From positions 21,902-45,450 of the forward strand of contig DHJV01000069.1 of NCBI GenBank assembly GCA_002404515.1: DNA of 23,549 nucleotides, written 5' to 3'. The notes below the pieces were generated by a model. That model was not told where the DNA came from. It made no database searches and saw only the letters and a list, made by a program, of their open reading frames with translations. The DNA is from Lachnospiraceae bacterium UBA4711 (lineage in GTDB: Bacteria; Bacillota; Clostridia; Lachnospirales; Lachnospiraceae). Position numbers and translations under genes: made by a program. This document shows, in pieces, positions 14,020-21,758 of the stretch. Positions within the stretch are counted from its first letter, which is position 1. The number at the start of each line of letters is the position of its first letter.

Positions 14020-15603
14020 ATGACAAATTGGAAAAATCTTGATACTTTGGATTCTTACAAGGCACTCAAAGCATGTAAGGGCAGTGTAGATCTCACAACT
14101 GTTATGGCAGGTGAGAGCGGTGCAAACCGTGCGAAGAACTACAGTGTACCAATGGCAGAGAAGCTTACTTACAACTTCGCTGCAAAGGAAGTGGATGACA
14201 CAGTTTTGGAGAAGCTTGCAGCCCTTGCCAAGGAAGCAGAACTTGTTGACAAGTTCCAGGAGCTTTACAATGGTGCCGTTATCAATACAGGAGAGAACCG
14301 TCTGGTTCTTCATCAGATGACACGTGGTCAGCTTGGCGAGCCAGTCAAGGCAGACGGCGTGGACAAGAGAACATTTTACGTAGAGCAGCAGAACCGTATT
14401 GCAGAGTTTGCAAATAAGGTACATAACGGCGAGATCACAAATGCAGCCGGTGAGAAGTTCACAACGGTTGTACAGATCGGTATCGGTGGTAGTGACCTTG
14501 GTCCTCGTGCAATGTATCTGGCATTGGAGAACTGGGCAAAGAAGAACGGTACATTCAAGATGGATGCGAAGTTCATCAGCAACGTTGATCCAGATGATGC
14601 GGCAGCAGTTCTTGCATCTACAGATGTAGCACATTCTATCTTCGTACTTGTATCAAAGTCAGGTACAACCTTGGAGACACTTACAAACGAGTCTTTCGTG
14701 AAGGATGCGCTTGCAAAGGCAGGTCTGGATGCTTCTAAGCATATGATCGCTGTTACAAGTGAGACATCTCCACTTGCAAAGAGTGATGATTATCTTGCAG
14801 CATTCTTTATGGATGATTATATCGGCGGTCGTTATTCTTCTACATCAGCCGTTGGTGGTGCTGTACTTTCACTGGCATTTGGCCCGGATGTATTTGCACG
14901 TTTCTTAAATGGTGCAGCCGCAGAAGATGAGACAGCAAAGAATACAGATATTATGAAGAACCCGGCTATGCTGGATGCGTTGATCGGTGTTTACGAGCGT
15001 AACGTACTTGGTTATCCTGCAACAACCGTTCTTCCATACTCACAGGCACTGAGCCGTTTCCCTGCACATCTGCAGCAGCTTGATATGGAGTCCAATGGTA
15101 AGTCTGTAAATCGTTTTGGTGAGCCGGTTGATTACCCAACAGGTCCAGTTCTCTTCGGTGAGCCGGGAACAAACGGACAGCATTCCTTCTATCAGTTATT
15201 GCATCAGGGAACAGACATTGTTCCATTGCAGTTTATCGCATTCAAGAACAGCCAGATCGGCACGGATGTAGAGATTCAGGGAAGCACAAGCCAGAAGAAG
15301 CTCTGCGCAAATGTTGCTGCACAGATCGTTGCATTTGCATGTGGTAAGAAGGATGAGAACAGCAACAAGAACTTCAAGGGTGGCCGTCCATCATCTATCA
15401 TCATCGGTGAGCAGCTTGATCCGGAGACACTTGGTGCATTGCTTGCACACTTCGAGAACAAGGTTATGTTCCAGGGATTTCTGTGGAACATCAACAGCTT
15501 TGATCAGGAAGGTGTTCAGCTTGGTAAGGTACTTGCAAAGAAGGTACTTGCACATGAGACAGATGGCGCTTTGAAGGTATTCAGCGATCTGCTTAACATC
15601 TAA
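14020..15603 (+). CDS. pgi: Glucose-6-phosphate isomerase
   Basis: A 527-residue cytoplasmic enzyme that interconverts glucose 6-phosphate and fructose 6-phosphate in glycolysis and gluconeogenesis. Family marks are QIGIGGSDLGPRAMYLAL, the phosphate-binding SKSGTTLETLTN, GGRYSSTSAVGGAVL from about residue 268, and GEPGTNGQHSFYQLLHQGTD with the catalytic Glu and His. The length fits the long form (E. coli has about 549). The start is ATG 14020 with GGAGG nine bases upstream. Codon use is strongly biased, as expected of a highly expressed gene. It has its own promoter and terminator. Enolase follows as a separate unit, so two glycolytic genes sit side by side. Confidence 0.97.
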   Translation: MTNWKNLDTLDSYKALKACKGSVDLTTVMAGESGANRAKNYSVPMAEKLTYNFAAKEVDDTVLEKLAALAKEAELVDKFQELYNGAVINTGENRLVLHQMTRGQLGEPVKADGVDKRTFYVEQQNRIAEFANKVHNGEITNAAGEKFTTVVQIGIGGSDLGPRAMYLALENWAKKNGTFKMDAKFISNVDPDDAAAVLASTDVAHSIFVLVSKSGTTLETLTNESFVKDALAKAGLDASKHMIAVTSETSPLAKSDDYLAAFFMDDYIGGRYSSTSAVGGAVLSLAFGPDVFARFLNGAAAEDETAKNTDIMKNPAMLDALIGVYERNVLGYPATTVLPYSQALSRFPAHLQQLDMESNGKSVNRFGEPVDYPTGPVLFGEPGTNGQHSFYQLLHQGTDIVPLQFIAFKNSQIGTDVEIQGSTSQKKLCANVAAQIVAFACGKKDENSNKNFKGGRPSSIIIGEQLDPETLGALLAHFENKVMFQGFLWNINSFDQEGVQLGKVLAKKVLAHETDGALKVFSDLLNI

Positions 15604-15631
15604 GAAGATATTAACGTAATAATATAAAGAC

Positions 15632-15680
15632 AAAGAGACTTTTATTGCACATAGGTTGCGTGATAAAGGTCTCTTTTTTA
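15632..15680 (+). terminator. Intrinsic terminator of pgi
   Basis: AAAGAGAC with TTTTAT (from 15632) pairs with ATAAAGGTCTCTTT (to 15676), followed by a T run. It lies about 30 bases after the pgi stop. Confidence 0.88.
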
Positions 15681-15705
15681 TATCAGAAAGAAATGGAAAA
15701 TACTC

Positions 15706-15737
15706 TTGCATTTTAAATAAGGTTAGTATATACTAAC
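15706..15737 (+). promoter_or_regulatory. Promoter of eno with an overlapping 16-bp palindrome
   Basis: The -35 is TTGCAT (15706-15711) and the -10 is TATACT (15729-15734), with a 17-bp spacer. The perfect palindrome GTTAGTATATACTAAC (15722-15737) covers the -10, and further GTTAG/CTAAC arms follow at 15743-15759. This looks like an operator, or the start of a structured leader. Confidence 0.65.
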
Positions 15738-15778
15738 TTATAGTTAGGTCTGGCTAACCTAGCGCGTGTAAATCATTT

Positions 15779-15829
15779 CGGAACTCCTGCTTCTGAACGA
15801 GGAGAGACCGTCAGAAGCAAGAGACTCCG
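15779..15829 (+). other. Structured 5' leader of eno with competing stems
   Basis: GCTTCTGA (15789-15796) pairs perfectly with TCAGAAGC (15811-15818), closed outside by CGGA (15779-15782) and TCCG (15826-15829). A second helix, CTCCT (15784-15788) with AGGAG (15800-15804), crosses the first, so the two are mutually exclusive or form a pseudoknot. I do not recognise a riboswitch family. Confidence 0.45.
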
Positions 15830-15860
15830 TTAAAATGCAAATTGAAAGGAGTACATAACA

Positions 15861-17162
15861 ATGGATTATTTAGAAATTGAAAAAGTTATTGGCCGTGAGA
15901 TCTTGGATTCCAGAGGAAATCCAACTGTAGAAGCAGAGGTTTATCTGGCAGATGGAACCATCGGAAGAGGTACTGCACCAAGTGGTGCATCCACTGGAGA
16001 GTTCGAGGCACTGGAGCTTCGTGATGGCGATAAGAGCCGTTACCTTGGCAAGGGTGTAACAAAGGCAGTTGAAAATATCAATACAATTATCAATGATGCA
16101 ATCGAGGGTATGGATGCATCAGACATCTATGCAGTGGATCAGGCTATGATTCAGGCAGATGGAACAAAGGACAAGTCTAAGCTTGGTGCGAATGCAATTC
16201 TTGCAGTATCTATCGCATGCTGCCGTGCAGCAGCAACATCTATTGACATTCCACTGTATCGTTTTCTGGGTGGTGTATCAGGAAACCGTATGCCAGTTCC
16301 AATGATGAACATCGTAAACGGAGGATGCCATGCACTTTCTTCCGGACTTGATGTACAGGAGTTCATGATTATGCCGGTTGGCGCGCCATCTTTCAAAGAG
16401 TGTCTGCGTTGGTGTGCAGAAGTATTCCATGCATTGGCAGCAATCCTGAAAGAGCGTGGACTTGCAACATCTGTTGGTGATGAGGGTGGATTTGCACCTG
16501 CTTTGAAGTCCGACGAGGAAGCAATCGAGACAATTCTCGAAGCTGTAAAGAGAGCAGGCTATGAGCCGGGCAAGGATTTCAAGATCGCTATGGATGCAGC
16601 TTCTTCTGAGTGGAAGAGCGAAAAAGGAAAGGGCTACTACAAGCTTCCAAAGGCTGGTACTGAGTATACGGCTGAGCAGTTGATCGAGCACTGGGCAGCA
16701 CTTTGTGAGAAATATCCAATCATCTCAATCGAGGATGGTCTGGACGAAGAGGATTGGGAAGGCTGGCAGAAGCTGACCGCAAGACTTGGCGGTAAGGTTC
16801 AGCTTGTTGGTGATGATCTGTTCGTAACAAATACAGAGAGACTGGCAAAGGGAATCGAGCTTGGTGCCGGAAATGCAATCCTGATCAAGTTGAATCAGAT
16901 TGGATCTGTTTCTGAGACATTGGAAGCAATCAAGATGGCTCACAAGGCTGGTTACACAGCAATCAGCTCACACAGATCTGGTGAGACTGCCGATACAACG
17001 ATTGCAGATCTTGCCGTTGCACTTAACACATGTCAGATCAAGACGGGTGCACCTTCTCGTTCTGAGCGTGTTGCAAAGTACAACCAGCTGCTCCGTATCG
17101 AGGAAGAGCTTGGCGCAAGTGCTGTATATCCAGGAATGAAGGCATTTAATGTAAAGCAGTAA
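15861..17162 (+). CDS. eno: Enolase (phosphopyruvate hydratase)
   Basis: A 433-residue cytoplasmic glycolytic enzyme that converts 2-phosphoglycerate to phosphoenolpyruvate with Mg2+. Visible marks are the N-terminal REILDSRGNPTVE, GAPSGASTGEFEALEL-like residues, SVGDEGGFAP with the catalytic Glu, metal ligands in SIEDGLDEEDW and LVGDDLFVTN, the catalytic Lys in LIKLNQIGS, and SHRSGETADTTIADLAVA. The length is normal. The start is ATG 15861 with AAAGGAG upstream. It has its own promoter, a long structured leader and a strong terminator. Codon use is biased like pgi, indicating high expression. Confidence 0.97.
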   Translation: MDYLEIEKVIGREILDSRGNPTVEAEVYLADGTIGRGTAPSGASTGEFEALELRDGDKSRYLGKGVTKAVENINTIINDAIEGMDASDIYAVDQAMIQADGTKDKSKLGANAILAVSIACCRAAATSIDIPLYRFLGGVSGNRMPVPMMNIVNGGCHALSSGLDVQEFMIMPVGAPSFKECLRWCAEVFHALAAILKERGLATSVGDEGGFAPALKSDEEAIETILEAVKRAGYEPGKDFKIAMDAASSEWKSEKGKGYYKLPKAGTEYTAEQLIEHWAALCEKYPIISIEDGLDEEDWEGWQKLTARLGGKVQLVGDDLFVTNTERLAKGIELGAGNAILIKLNQIGSVSETLEAIKMAHKAGYTAISSHRSGETADTTIADLAVALNTCQIKTGAPSRSERVAKYNQLLRIEEELGASAVYPGMKAFNVKQ

Positions 17163-17198
17163 TAGAAATCTGCCGATATATAAGATAGAAGAAAGAAA

Positions 17199-17245
17199 AA
17201 AGTCGTCGGACTGGGACTTGGATTCCCGGCTCGGCGGCTTTTCCA
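17199..17245 (+). terminator. Intrinsic terminator of eno
   Basis: A 17-base arm from 17201 (AAGTCGTCGGACTGGGA) pairs with 17225-17241 (TCCCGGCTCGGCGGCTT) with several wobbles and one mismatch, followed by TTTT. Confidence 0.87.
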
Positions 17246-17263
17246 CTTTAATAATTAAGATAA

Positions 17264-17593
17264 TTAAAATACAACAACCAACAGCATCTTGAACTGTTCT
17301 GCGCCATAGACGGCATGTGGATGCTTGGCTGGCATCACGATGGATTCTCCCTCATGAAGGATATATTCAACACCATCGATCGTGATTCTGCCGACGCCAT
17401 CTAAGCAGGTCACAAATGCATCGCCGCCGGACTCGTGTGTGCTGATTTCCTCGTCTTTGTCAAAGGCAAATAATGTGATAGATACAGCATCATTCTGGGC
17501 AAGTGTTTTGCTGACAACCTGTCCCTCCTGATAAGTGACCTGATCCTTCAATACATGCACTTCGGATTTTGTAATATTTTTAATAAGATTCAT
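17264..17593 (-). CDS. Small cupin-domain protein
   Basis: A 109-residue single-domain cupin on the minus strand. The beta-barrel metal-site motifs are recognisable: HESGGDAFVTCLDGVG (motif 1, with one His and an acidic residue) and GESIVMPAKHPHAVYG (motif 2, with His). EYILHEGE lies between. Such small cupins may bind metals or small ligands, and the specific function is unknown. The start is the ATG at 17593, with AAGGAAGG at ideal spacing on the minus strand; the frame is open 40 codons further upstream but without support. It is transcribed convergently with eno and divergently from the amino acid carrier. ATTATA at 17640-17645 (TATAAT on the minus strand) could be its -10. Confidence 0.85.
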   Translation of the reverse strand: MNLIKNITKSEVHVLKDQVTYQEGQVVSKTLAQNDAVSITLFAFDKDEEISTHESGGDAFVTCLDGVGRITIDGVEYILHEGESIVMPAKHPHAVYGAEQFKMLLVVVF

Positions 17594-17796
17594 AAAAATG
17601 CCTTCCTTTCTTTCTGAAAATCCATGTTTAAACATAAAAATTATATCATGTCGCCTGACGGCTCCATGTGTGTTTTCGCAATATGCCGGCTTGTGCAAGC
17701 ACAGCCGTCGCATTGCTCATTATAGCATAAACTCTATTATACCCCATATATTTAATATGAAAATAGTAAAAAACTTCATAAATTAAAGGAAATATG
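17594..17796. other. Divergent intergenic region between the cupin and the amino acid carrier
   Basis: It holds several TATAAT-like boxes on the minus strand (near 17640, 17718 and 17736) and a GC-rich inverted repeat around GCCGGCTTGTGCAAGC (17685-17700). No gene is seen. Confidence 0.4.
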
Positions 17797-17825
17797 TTGT
17801 CAAAAGCTGGAAAACTGTGTAATAT
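17797..17825 (+). promoter_or_regulatory. Promoter of the amino acid carrier gene
   Basis: The -35 is TTGTCA (17797-17802) and the -10 is TAATAT (17820-17825), with a 17-bp spacer, about 70 bases before the start codon. Confidence 0.6.
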
Positions 17826-17897
17826 GGAAACATCGTTTGTCATAAAAATGATATTTATGGCAGATGCATGTGAATAAAACAAAGGAGAGTAGGAAAC

Positions 17898-19322
17898 ATG
17901 TGGGAAGCAATCAATAACTTTTTGACAAAAGTAGACGACTTCGTCTGGGGCCCGCCACTTATGGTTTTGATCATTGCAGGTGGTATCCTTCTGACCGTCC
18001 GCATGGGTGTGCTGCAGATTCGTAAACTGCCACTTGCCCTGAAATGGATGGTAAAAAATGAGGAAGAGGGCGAAGGTGAGGTAACCTCGTTCGGTGCACT
18101 CTGTACGGCACTTTCAGCGACAATCGGAACCGGAAATATCGTCGGTGTCGCAACTGCAATTGGAGCCGGTGGCCCGGGGGCTTTGTTCTGGATGATACTT
18201 GCGGCATTCTTCGGAATGGCAACCAAGTATGCAGAGGGATTACTTGCAGTTAAGTATCGTGTGGTAGATGCAGACAATCATGCACTTGGTGGACCATTCT
18301 ACTATATCGAAAAAGGTATGGGTACAAAGTGGAAATGGCTTGCGAAGATCTTTGCATTCTTCGGCATCTGTGTTGGTCTGTTCGGTATCGGAACATTCTC
18401 ACAGGTAAATGGTATTTCCTCAGCAGTAAAGGGATTCTTCGATCCGAATGAATCATGGCGCGTAGAGATTCCAGGAATTGGTACATATTCGTGGACCGTT
18501 GTAATTGCATCTCTGATCCTGAGTGTCTGCGTGGCACTTGTATTGATTGGTGGTATCAAGCGTATTGCAAATGTATCCCAGATCGTCGTTCCATTTATGG
18601 CAGTGCTTTATGTTCTGCTTTGTCTGGTGCTTCTCATCTGTAATATCAAAGAGATTCCGGATGCGTTCGTAACAATCGTAAAGGGCGCGTTCAATCCAAA
18701 GGCAGTGACCGGTGGTGTGGTTGGTACGATGATCGTTGCAATGCAGAAGGGTGTTGCAAGAGGTATTTTCTCAAATGAGTCTGGCCTTGGTTCAGCACCA
18801 ATTGCTGCAGCTGCGGCAAAGACAAAGGAGCCGGTACGTCAGGGCCTGGTATCTATGACAGGTACATTTATTGATACAATCATCATCTGTACGATGACAG
18901 GACTTTCTATCGTTCTGACAGGTGCATGGCAGCAGGAAGGTTTAGAGGGTGTACAGGTAACAACCTACGCATTCCAGAAGGGACTTCCAATTTCCGAGCA
19001 GGTAGCTGCATTCCTGCTTATGCTGTGTCTGGTATTCTTCGCATTTACAACGATCCTCGGATGGGATTACTATTCGGAGCGTTGTCTCGAATACCTGTCA
19101 GGCAGACATAAGAAAGTTATTCTTGTATATCGTTGGCTGTATATCCTGGCAGTTTTCATCGGACCATACATGACAGTAAAGGCAGTATGGACGATCGCAG
19201 ATATCTTCAACGGATTGATGGCGATTCCAAACATGATTGCAATCTTCGCTTTGAGTGGTGTTGTTGTGAGGGAGACAAAGGACTTCTTCAAGCGCCATGC
19301 AGAGCAGGAAATGTTCAAGTAG
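17898..19322 (+). CDS. Sodium:alanine symporter family (AGCS) amino acid carrier
   Basis: A 474-residue membrane protein with about ten or eleven spans that takes up a small amino acid such as alanine or glycine with Na+. The AGCS marks are ATIGTGNIVGVATAIGAGGPG near residue 75, WMILAAFFGMATKYAEGLLAV, and RGIFSNESGLGSAPIAAAAAKT in the second half, as in AlsT/DagA. The N-terminus starts in WEAINNFLTKVDDFVWGPP, typical of the family. The start is ATG 17898 with AAAGGAG upstream. It is a single-gene unit with its own promoter and a strong terminator. The exact substrate cannot be read from the sequence. Confidence 0.92.
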   Translation: MWEAINNFLTKVDDFVWGPPLMVLIIAGGILLTVRMGVLQIRKLPLALKWMVKNEEEGEGEVTSFGALCTALSATIGTGNIVGVATAIGAGGPGALFWMILAAFFGMATKYAEGLLAVKYRVVDADNHALGGPFYYIEKGMGTKWKWLAKIFAFFGICVGLFGIGTFSQVNGISSAVKGFFDPNESWRVEIPGIGTYSWTVVIASLILSVCVALVLIGGIKRIANVSQIVVPFMAVLYVLLCLVLLICNIKEIPDAFVTIVKGAFNPKAVTGGVVGTMIVAMQKGVARGIFSNESGLGSAPIAAAAAKTKEPVRQGLVSMTGTFIDTIIICTMTGLSIVLTGAWQQEGLEGVQVTTYAFQKGLPISEQVAAFLLMLCLVFFAFTTILGWDYYSERCLEYLSGRHKKVILVYRWLYILAVFIGPYMTVKAVWTIADIFNGLMAIPNMIAIFALSGVVVRETKDFFKRHAEQEMFK

Positions 19323-19348
19323 GTATAGAGGTATTCGTCCTTAATGAC

Positions 19349-19394
19349 AAAGTGTGGAGTTTTGATATTAAAATTAAAACTTCACACTTTTTTC
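19349..19394 (+). terminator. Intrinsic terminator of the amino acid carrier gene
   Basis: AAAGTGTGGAGTTTT (19349-19363) pairs with AAAACTTCACACTTT (19376-19390), 15 pairs with one wobble, followed by TTTC. Confidence 0.9.
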
Positions 19395-19404
19395 ACAATT
19401 TTTA

Positions 19405-19431
19405 TTAGCACTCGCTATTGACGAGTGCTAA
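19405..19431. promoter_or_regulatory. CIRCE element (HrcA operator)
   Basis: TTAGCACTC (19405-19413), nine spacer bases, then GAGTGCTAA (19423-19431) match the CIRCE consensus exactly. The heat-shock repressor HrcA binds this site. The promoter -35 lies inside it, so repression by occlusion is expected. Confidence 0.96.
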
Positions 19432-19446
19432 TAAGTGTGTTATAGT
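19418..19446 (+). promoter_or_regulatory. Promoter of hsp20
   Basis: The -35 is TTGACG (19418-19423) and the -10 is TATAGT (19441-19446), with a 17-bp spacer. The -35 is embedded in the CIRCE element. A purine-rich leader of about 95 bases follows. Confidence 0.85.
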
Positions 19447-19546
19447 ACACCTAGAACATGAGGGAAGACCTAGAGAAGGGAACCCGAGAGGGAAGAAAAT
19501 AAAAACAAACACAGACCATTGTGAAGTATAAAAGGAGGTATGGCTT

Positions 19547-19981
19547 ATGTTAATGCCAAGTTTATTTACAAATAGTTTTATGGATGATTTCTTTGATGCA
19601 CCAAGTTTTGGTGTCTATAAGTATGATGCACCGGCACAGAATCTGATGAGTACCGATGTGTTCGAGAAAGAAGACGGTTACGAGATTGATATGAACCTTC
19701 CGGGATTCAAGAAGGAAGATGTAACCGGCGAAGTAAAGGATGGTTACCTGATCATTAAGGCTTCTACAAAGAACTCTAAGGATGAGAAGGATGCCAAGGG
19801 CAAATACATCCGTAAGGAACGTTATGAAGGTTCCTGCAACAGATCCTTCTATGTGGGTGATGCGATTACACAGGATGACATCAAGGCAAAATTTGAGGAT
19901 GGTGTCCTGAAGATCACGGTTCCAAAGAAGGAAGCAAAGCCACAGGTGGAAGAGAAGAAATTCATTGCCATCGAAGGATAA
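19547..19981 (+). CDS. Hsp20/alpha-crystallin family small heat shock protein
   Basis: A 144-residue cytoplasmic ATP-independent chaperone that holds unfolded proteins during stress. A short N-terminal arm (MLMPSLFTNSFMDDFFD) precedes the alpha-crystallin domain (about 38-140), with TDVFEKEDGYEIDMNLPGFKKEDV-type strands, NRSFYVGDAI, and the signature GVLKITVPKKEA near the C-terminus. The start is ATG 19547 with AAAGGAGG upstream; MLMPS shows a second ATG two codons later. It is a single-gene unit, directly controlled by the CIRCE element and promoter at 19405-19446, so it belongs to the HrcA regulon here. A strong terminator follows. Confidence 0.94.
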   Translation: MLMPSLFTNSFMDDFFDAPSFGVYKYDAPAQNLMSTDVFEKEDGYEIDMNLPGFKKEDVTGEVKDGYLIIKASTKNSKDEKDAKGKYIRKERYEGSCNRSFYVGDAITQDDIKAKFEDGVLKITVPKKEAKPQVEEKKFIAIEG

Positions 19982-20025
19982 TTTAAATAGCTAGTCAGAC
20001 GATTTTTCGTTTCCCCTCTCTTACT

Positions 20026-20057
20026 GGGCGGCCGCCAATATGGCGGTCGCCCTTTTT
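20026..20057 (+). terminator. Intrinsic terminator of hsp20
   Basis: GGGCGGCCGCCA (20026-20037) pairs with TGGCGGTCGCCC (20041-20052) around an ATA loop, with one wobble, followed by five T's. Confidence 0.92.
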
Positions 20058-20127
20058 GCATTTATAAATAATTTTCACAGTTTTTTCATATCAGGGAGTC
20101 TGAGCTGTTAATTGTGAATCCGGATTG

Positions 20128-21525
20128 CTAGGCGGATTGACAGATGATCGCTGCGGTGGGAGTCCTCCGTTTGGACAGACATTGCCGTGCAACATGCATA
20201 TCGTTGAACGGAATCCGTTTATCCCGGTAAACAATAAACTCTTCATGCCCTTTTCCAAGAATTAGAAGAATGTCGTCTGTATGAAGCAGGGAGATTCCCT
20301 TTTTGATTGCTTCTTTGCGATCATGCACGATTTCGTAGTTATCGTAGGGAAGTCCTGACGTCATATCGTGGTAAATCTGTTCTTGATCTTCATTATGTGG
20401 GTCATCGTGCGTCATTATGACATAATCGGCATGTTTACAGGCAATCGCGGACATCTTTGCGCGCTTGTCCCGGTCTCTGTCGCCGGTGCAGCCAAATACG
20501 ACATAGATGCTGCCGGAGGTAAGTGCGCGTGCAGCAGTCAGAACCTTGCTCATGGCGTCAGGGGTATGAGCGTAGTCTACAACAATCAGATTATTTCCTG
20601 TGTGGATGCATTCCGTTCTGCCTTTCGGAAGCGTAAGAGTTGTGGCTGCCTGTGCGATGGTGGCACTGTCAAACTGCTCCAGTGTCAGAATCACAATCGA
20701 AGCCATCAGATTGTAAATGTTGTAGGTGCCAATCAGATTGGTCGAGAAGTCCTGCCTAAATGCAGGGCACTGTACCGAGAATTCCGTATGCTGTTTGTCT
20801 GCGGCATCTATCTTCACTTTGAAATCTCCGCCGGTAAAACCAAAGGTCACATTCTCATTTTCATCCAGCAGAAAATAATGCTTGTAGGAATCGTCATAGT
20901 TGATGATCGCTTTGCCGGATGGTTTCAGCATGTGGAATAATTCCTGCTTCGCAAGGGCATAGCGTTCCATTGTCTTGTGGAAATCCAGATGATCCTGCGT
21001 CAGATTTGTGAAGACCGTGTAGTCAAACTGCAGTGTCTCGACGCGGTTGTTCGCAAGTCCCTGACTGCTCACTTCCATGACAACATACTCACAGCCAAGA
21101 GACAGGCATTGCAGCAGAATCGTATACAGGTCATAGATGTCGGGCGTGGTGTTCGCGAGACTGCGGATCTTTTCGCCGACATAGAATCCGATCGTACCGA
21201 TGTAGCCACATTTTCTGCCAAGCTTATTTAACATCTGGTGAAGCAGAAATGCCGATGTGGTTTTTCCGTTCGTGCCAGTGATGCCGATCAGCTTGAGCTT
21301 GCTGATTTTCTTGTAGTAAGTATTTTTTAAATAATTGACCAGATAAGCTCTGGTGTCTTCGACGATGCAGGTTTCCACCTCGTAGTTTCCTTCCTCACAG
21401 ATGATTTTTGCCGCGCCGTTTTCAATCGCTTGTCTAATATAGGCATGTCCGTCGTGGTCAATGCCGCGCAGTGCCACAAATGTGTCCCCTTTTTCGATTT
21501 TTCTTGAGTCTGTTTTTACGTTCAT
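20128..21525 (-). CDS. murE: UDP-N-acetylmuramyl-peptide synthetase, MurE-like Mur ligase
   Basis: A 465-residue cytoplasmic ATP-dependent ligase that adds the third residue to the peptidoglycan stem. The ATP site is GITGTNGKTT (81-90). TTPD (127-130) and the EVSSQGL block (151-157) bind substrate, the carbamylated Lys is 193 in YALAKQELF, DYAHTPDAM (318-325) and GKGHEE (424-429) are typical of MurE. Two oddities stand out. The N-terminal domain begins directly at the TDSR motif, about 20 residues short of canonical MurE. The position of the DNPR motif, which selects meso-diaminopimelate, reads DDPH (374-377). It may be a second MurE paralogue or use another amino acid. The start is the ATG at 21525, with AGGGAG on the minus strand. 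It stands alone, divergent from the polymerase gene. Confidence 0.88.
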   Translation of the reverse strand: MNVKTDSRKIEKGDTFVALRGIDHDGHAYIRQAIENGAAKIICEEGNYEVETCIVEDTRAYLVNYLKNTYYKKISKLKLIGITGTNGKTTSAFLLHQMLNKLGRKCGYIGTIGFYVGEKIRSLANTTPDIYDLYTILLQCLSLGCEYVVMEVSSQGLANNRVETLQFDYTVFTNLTQDHLDFHKTMERYALAKQELFHMLKPSGKAIINYDDSYKHYFLLDENENVTFGFTGGDFKVKIDAADKQHTEFSVQCPAFRQDFSTNLIGTYNIYNLMASIVILTLEQFDSATIAQAATTLTLPKGRTECIHTGNNLIVVDYAHTPDAMSKVLTAARALTSGSIYVVFGCTGDRDRDKRAKMSAIACKHADYVIMTHDDPHNEDQEQIYHDMTSGLPYDNYEIVHDRKEAIKKGISLLHTDDILLILGKGHEEFIVYRDKRIPFNDMHVARQCLSKRRTPTAAIICQSA

Positions 21526-21679
21526 TTATCTCCCTGTCTTTCCTGAAAATATGTGTCCAGACATCCTAAATGCCCCTGTTAACATAACTTATCAAACAAT
21601 TGCATCAAAGTTGCATCAAAAGTGTAACGAAGTTGCAAAATAAATATTTATATTTTGTATAAATAGTAAACATTTCTCA

Positions 21680-21708
21680 TTTACAAAACATATGTTCTAT
21701 ACTAAAAT
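21680..21708 (+). promoter_or_regulatory. SOS promoter with a LexA box in the spacer
   Basis: The -35 is TTTACA (21680-21685) and the -10 is TAAAAT (21703-21708), with a 17-bp spacer. The spacer contains AAAC-ATAT-GTTC (21686-21697), one base from the Firmicute LexA/DinR site GAAC-N4-GTTC. LexA bound here would block RNA polymerase. Confidence 0.75.
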
Positions 21709-21758
21709 AAAAACAGTATGTAAAATGAGTGAATAATTTGTCTATGTGGAGCGACGAT

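Noticed and set aside
13966..14634. A 222-codon open frame on the minus strand
   Set aside because: It is antisense to pgi and its translation is Cys-rich with no recognisable pattern.
20026..20057. Bidirectional terminator serving murE as well
   Set aside because: On the minus strand the hairpin is not followed by a T run.
21729..21758. GTG 21729 or ATG 21744 as polymerase start
   Set aside because: ATG 21759 has GGAG at good spacing and begins directly at the conserved first strand of the polymerase palm.
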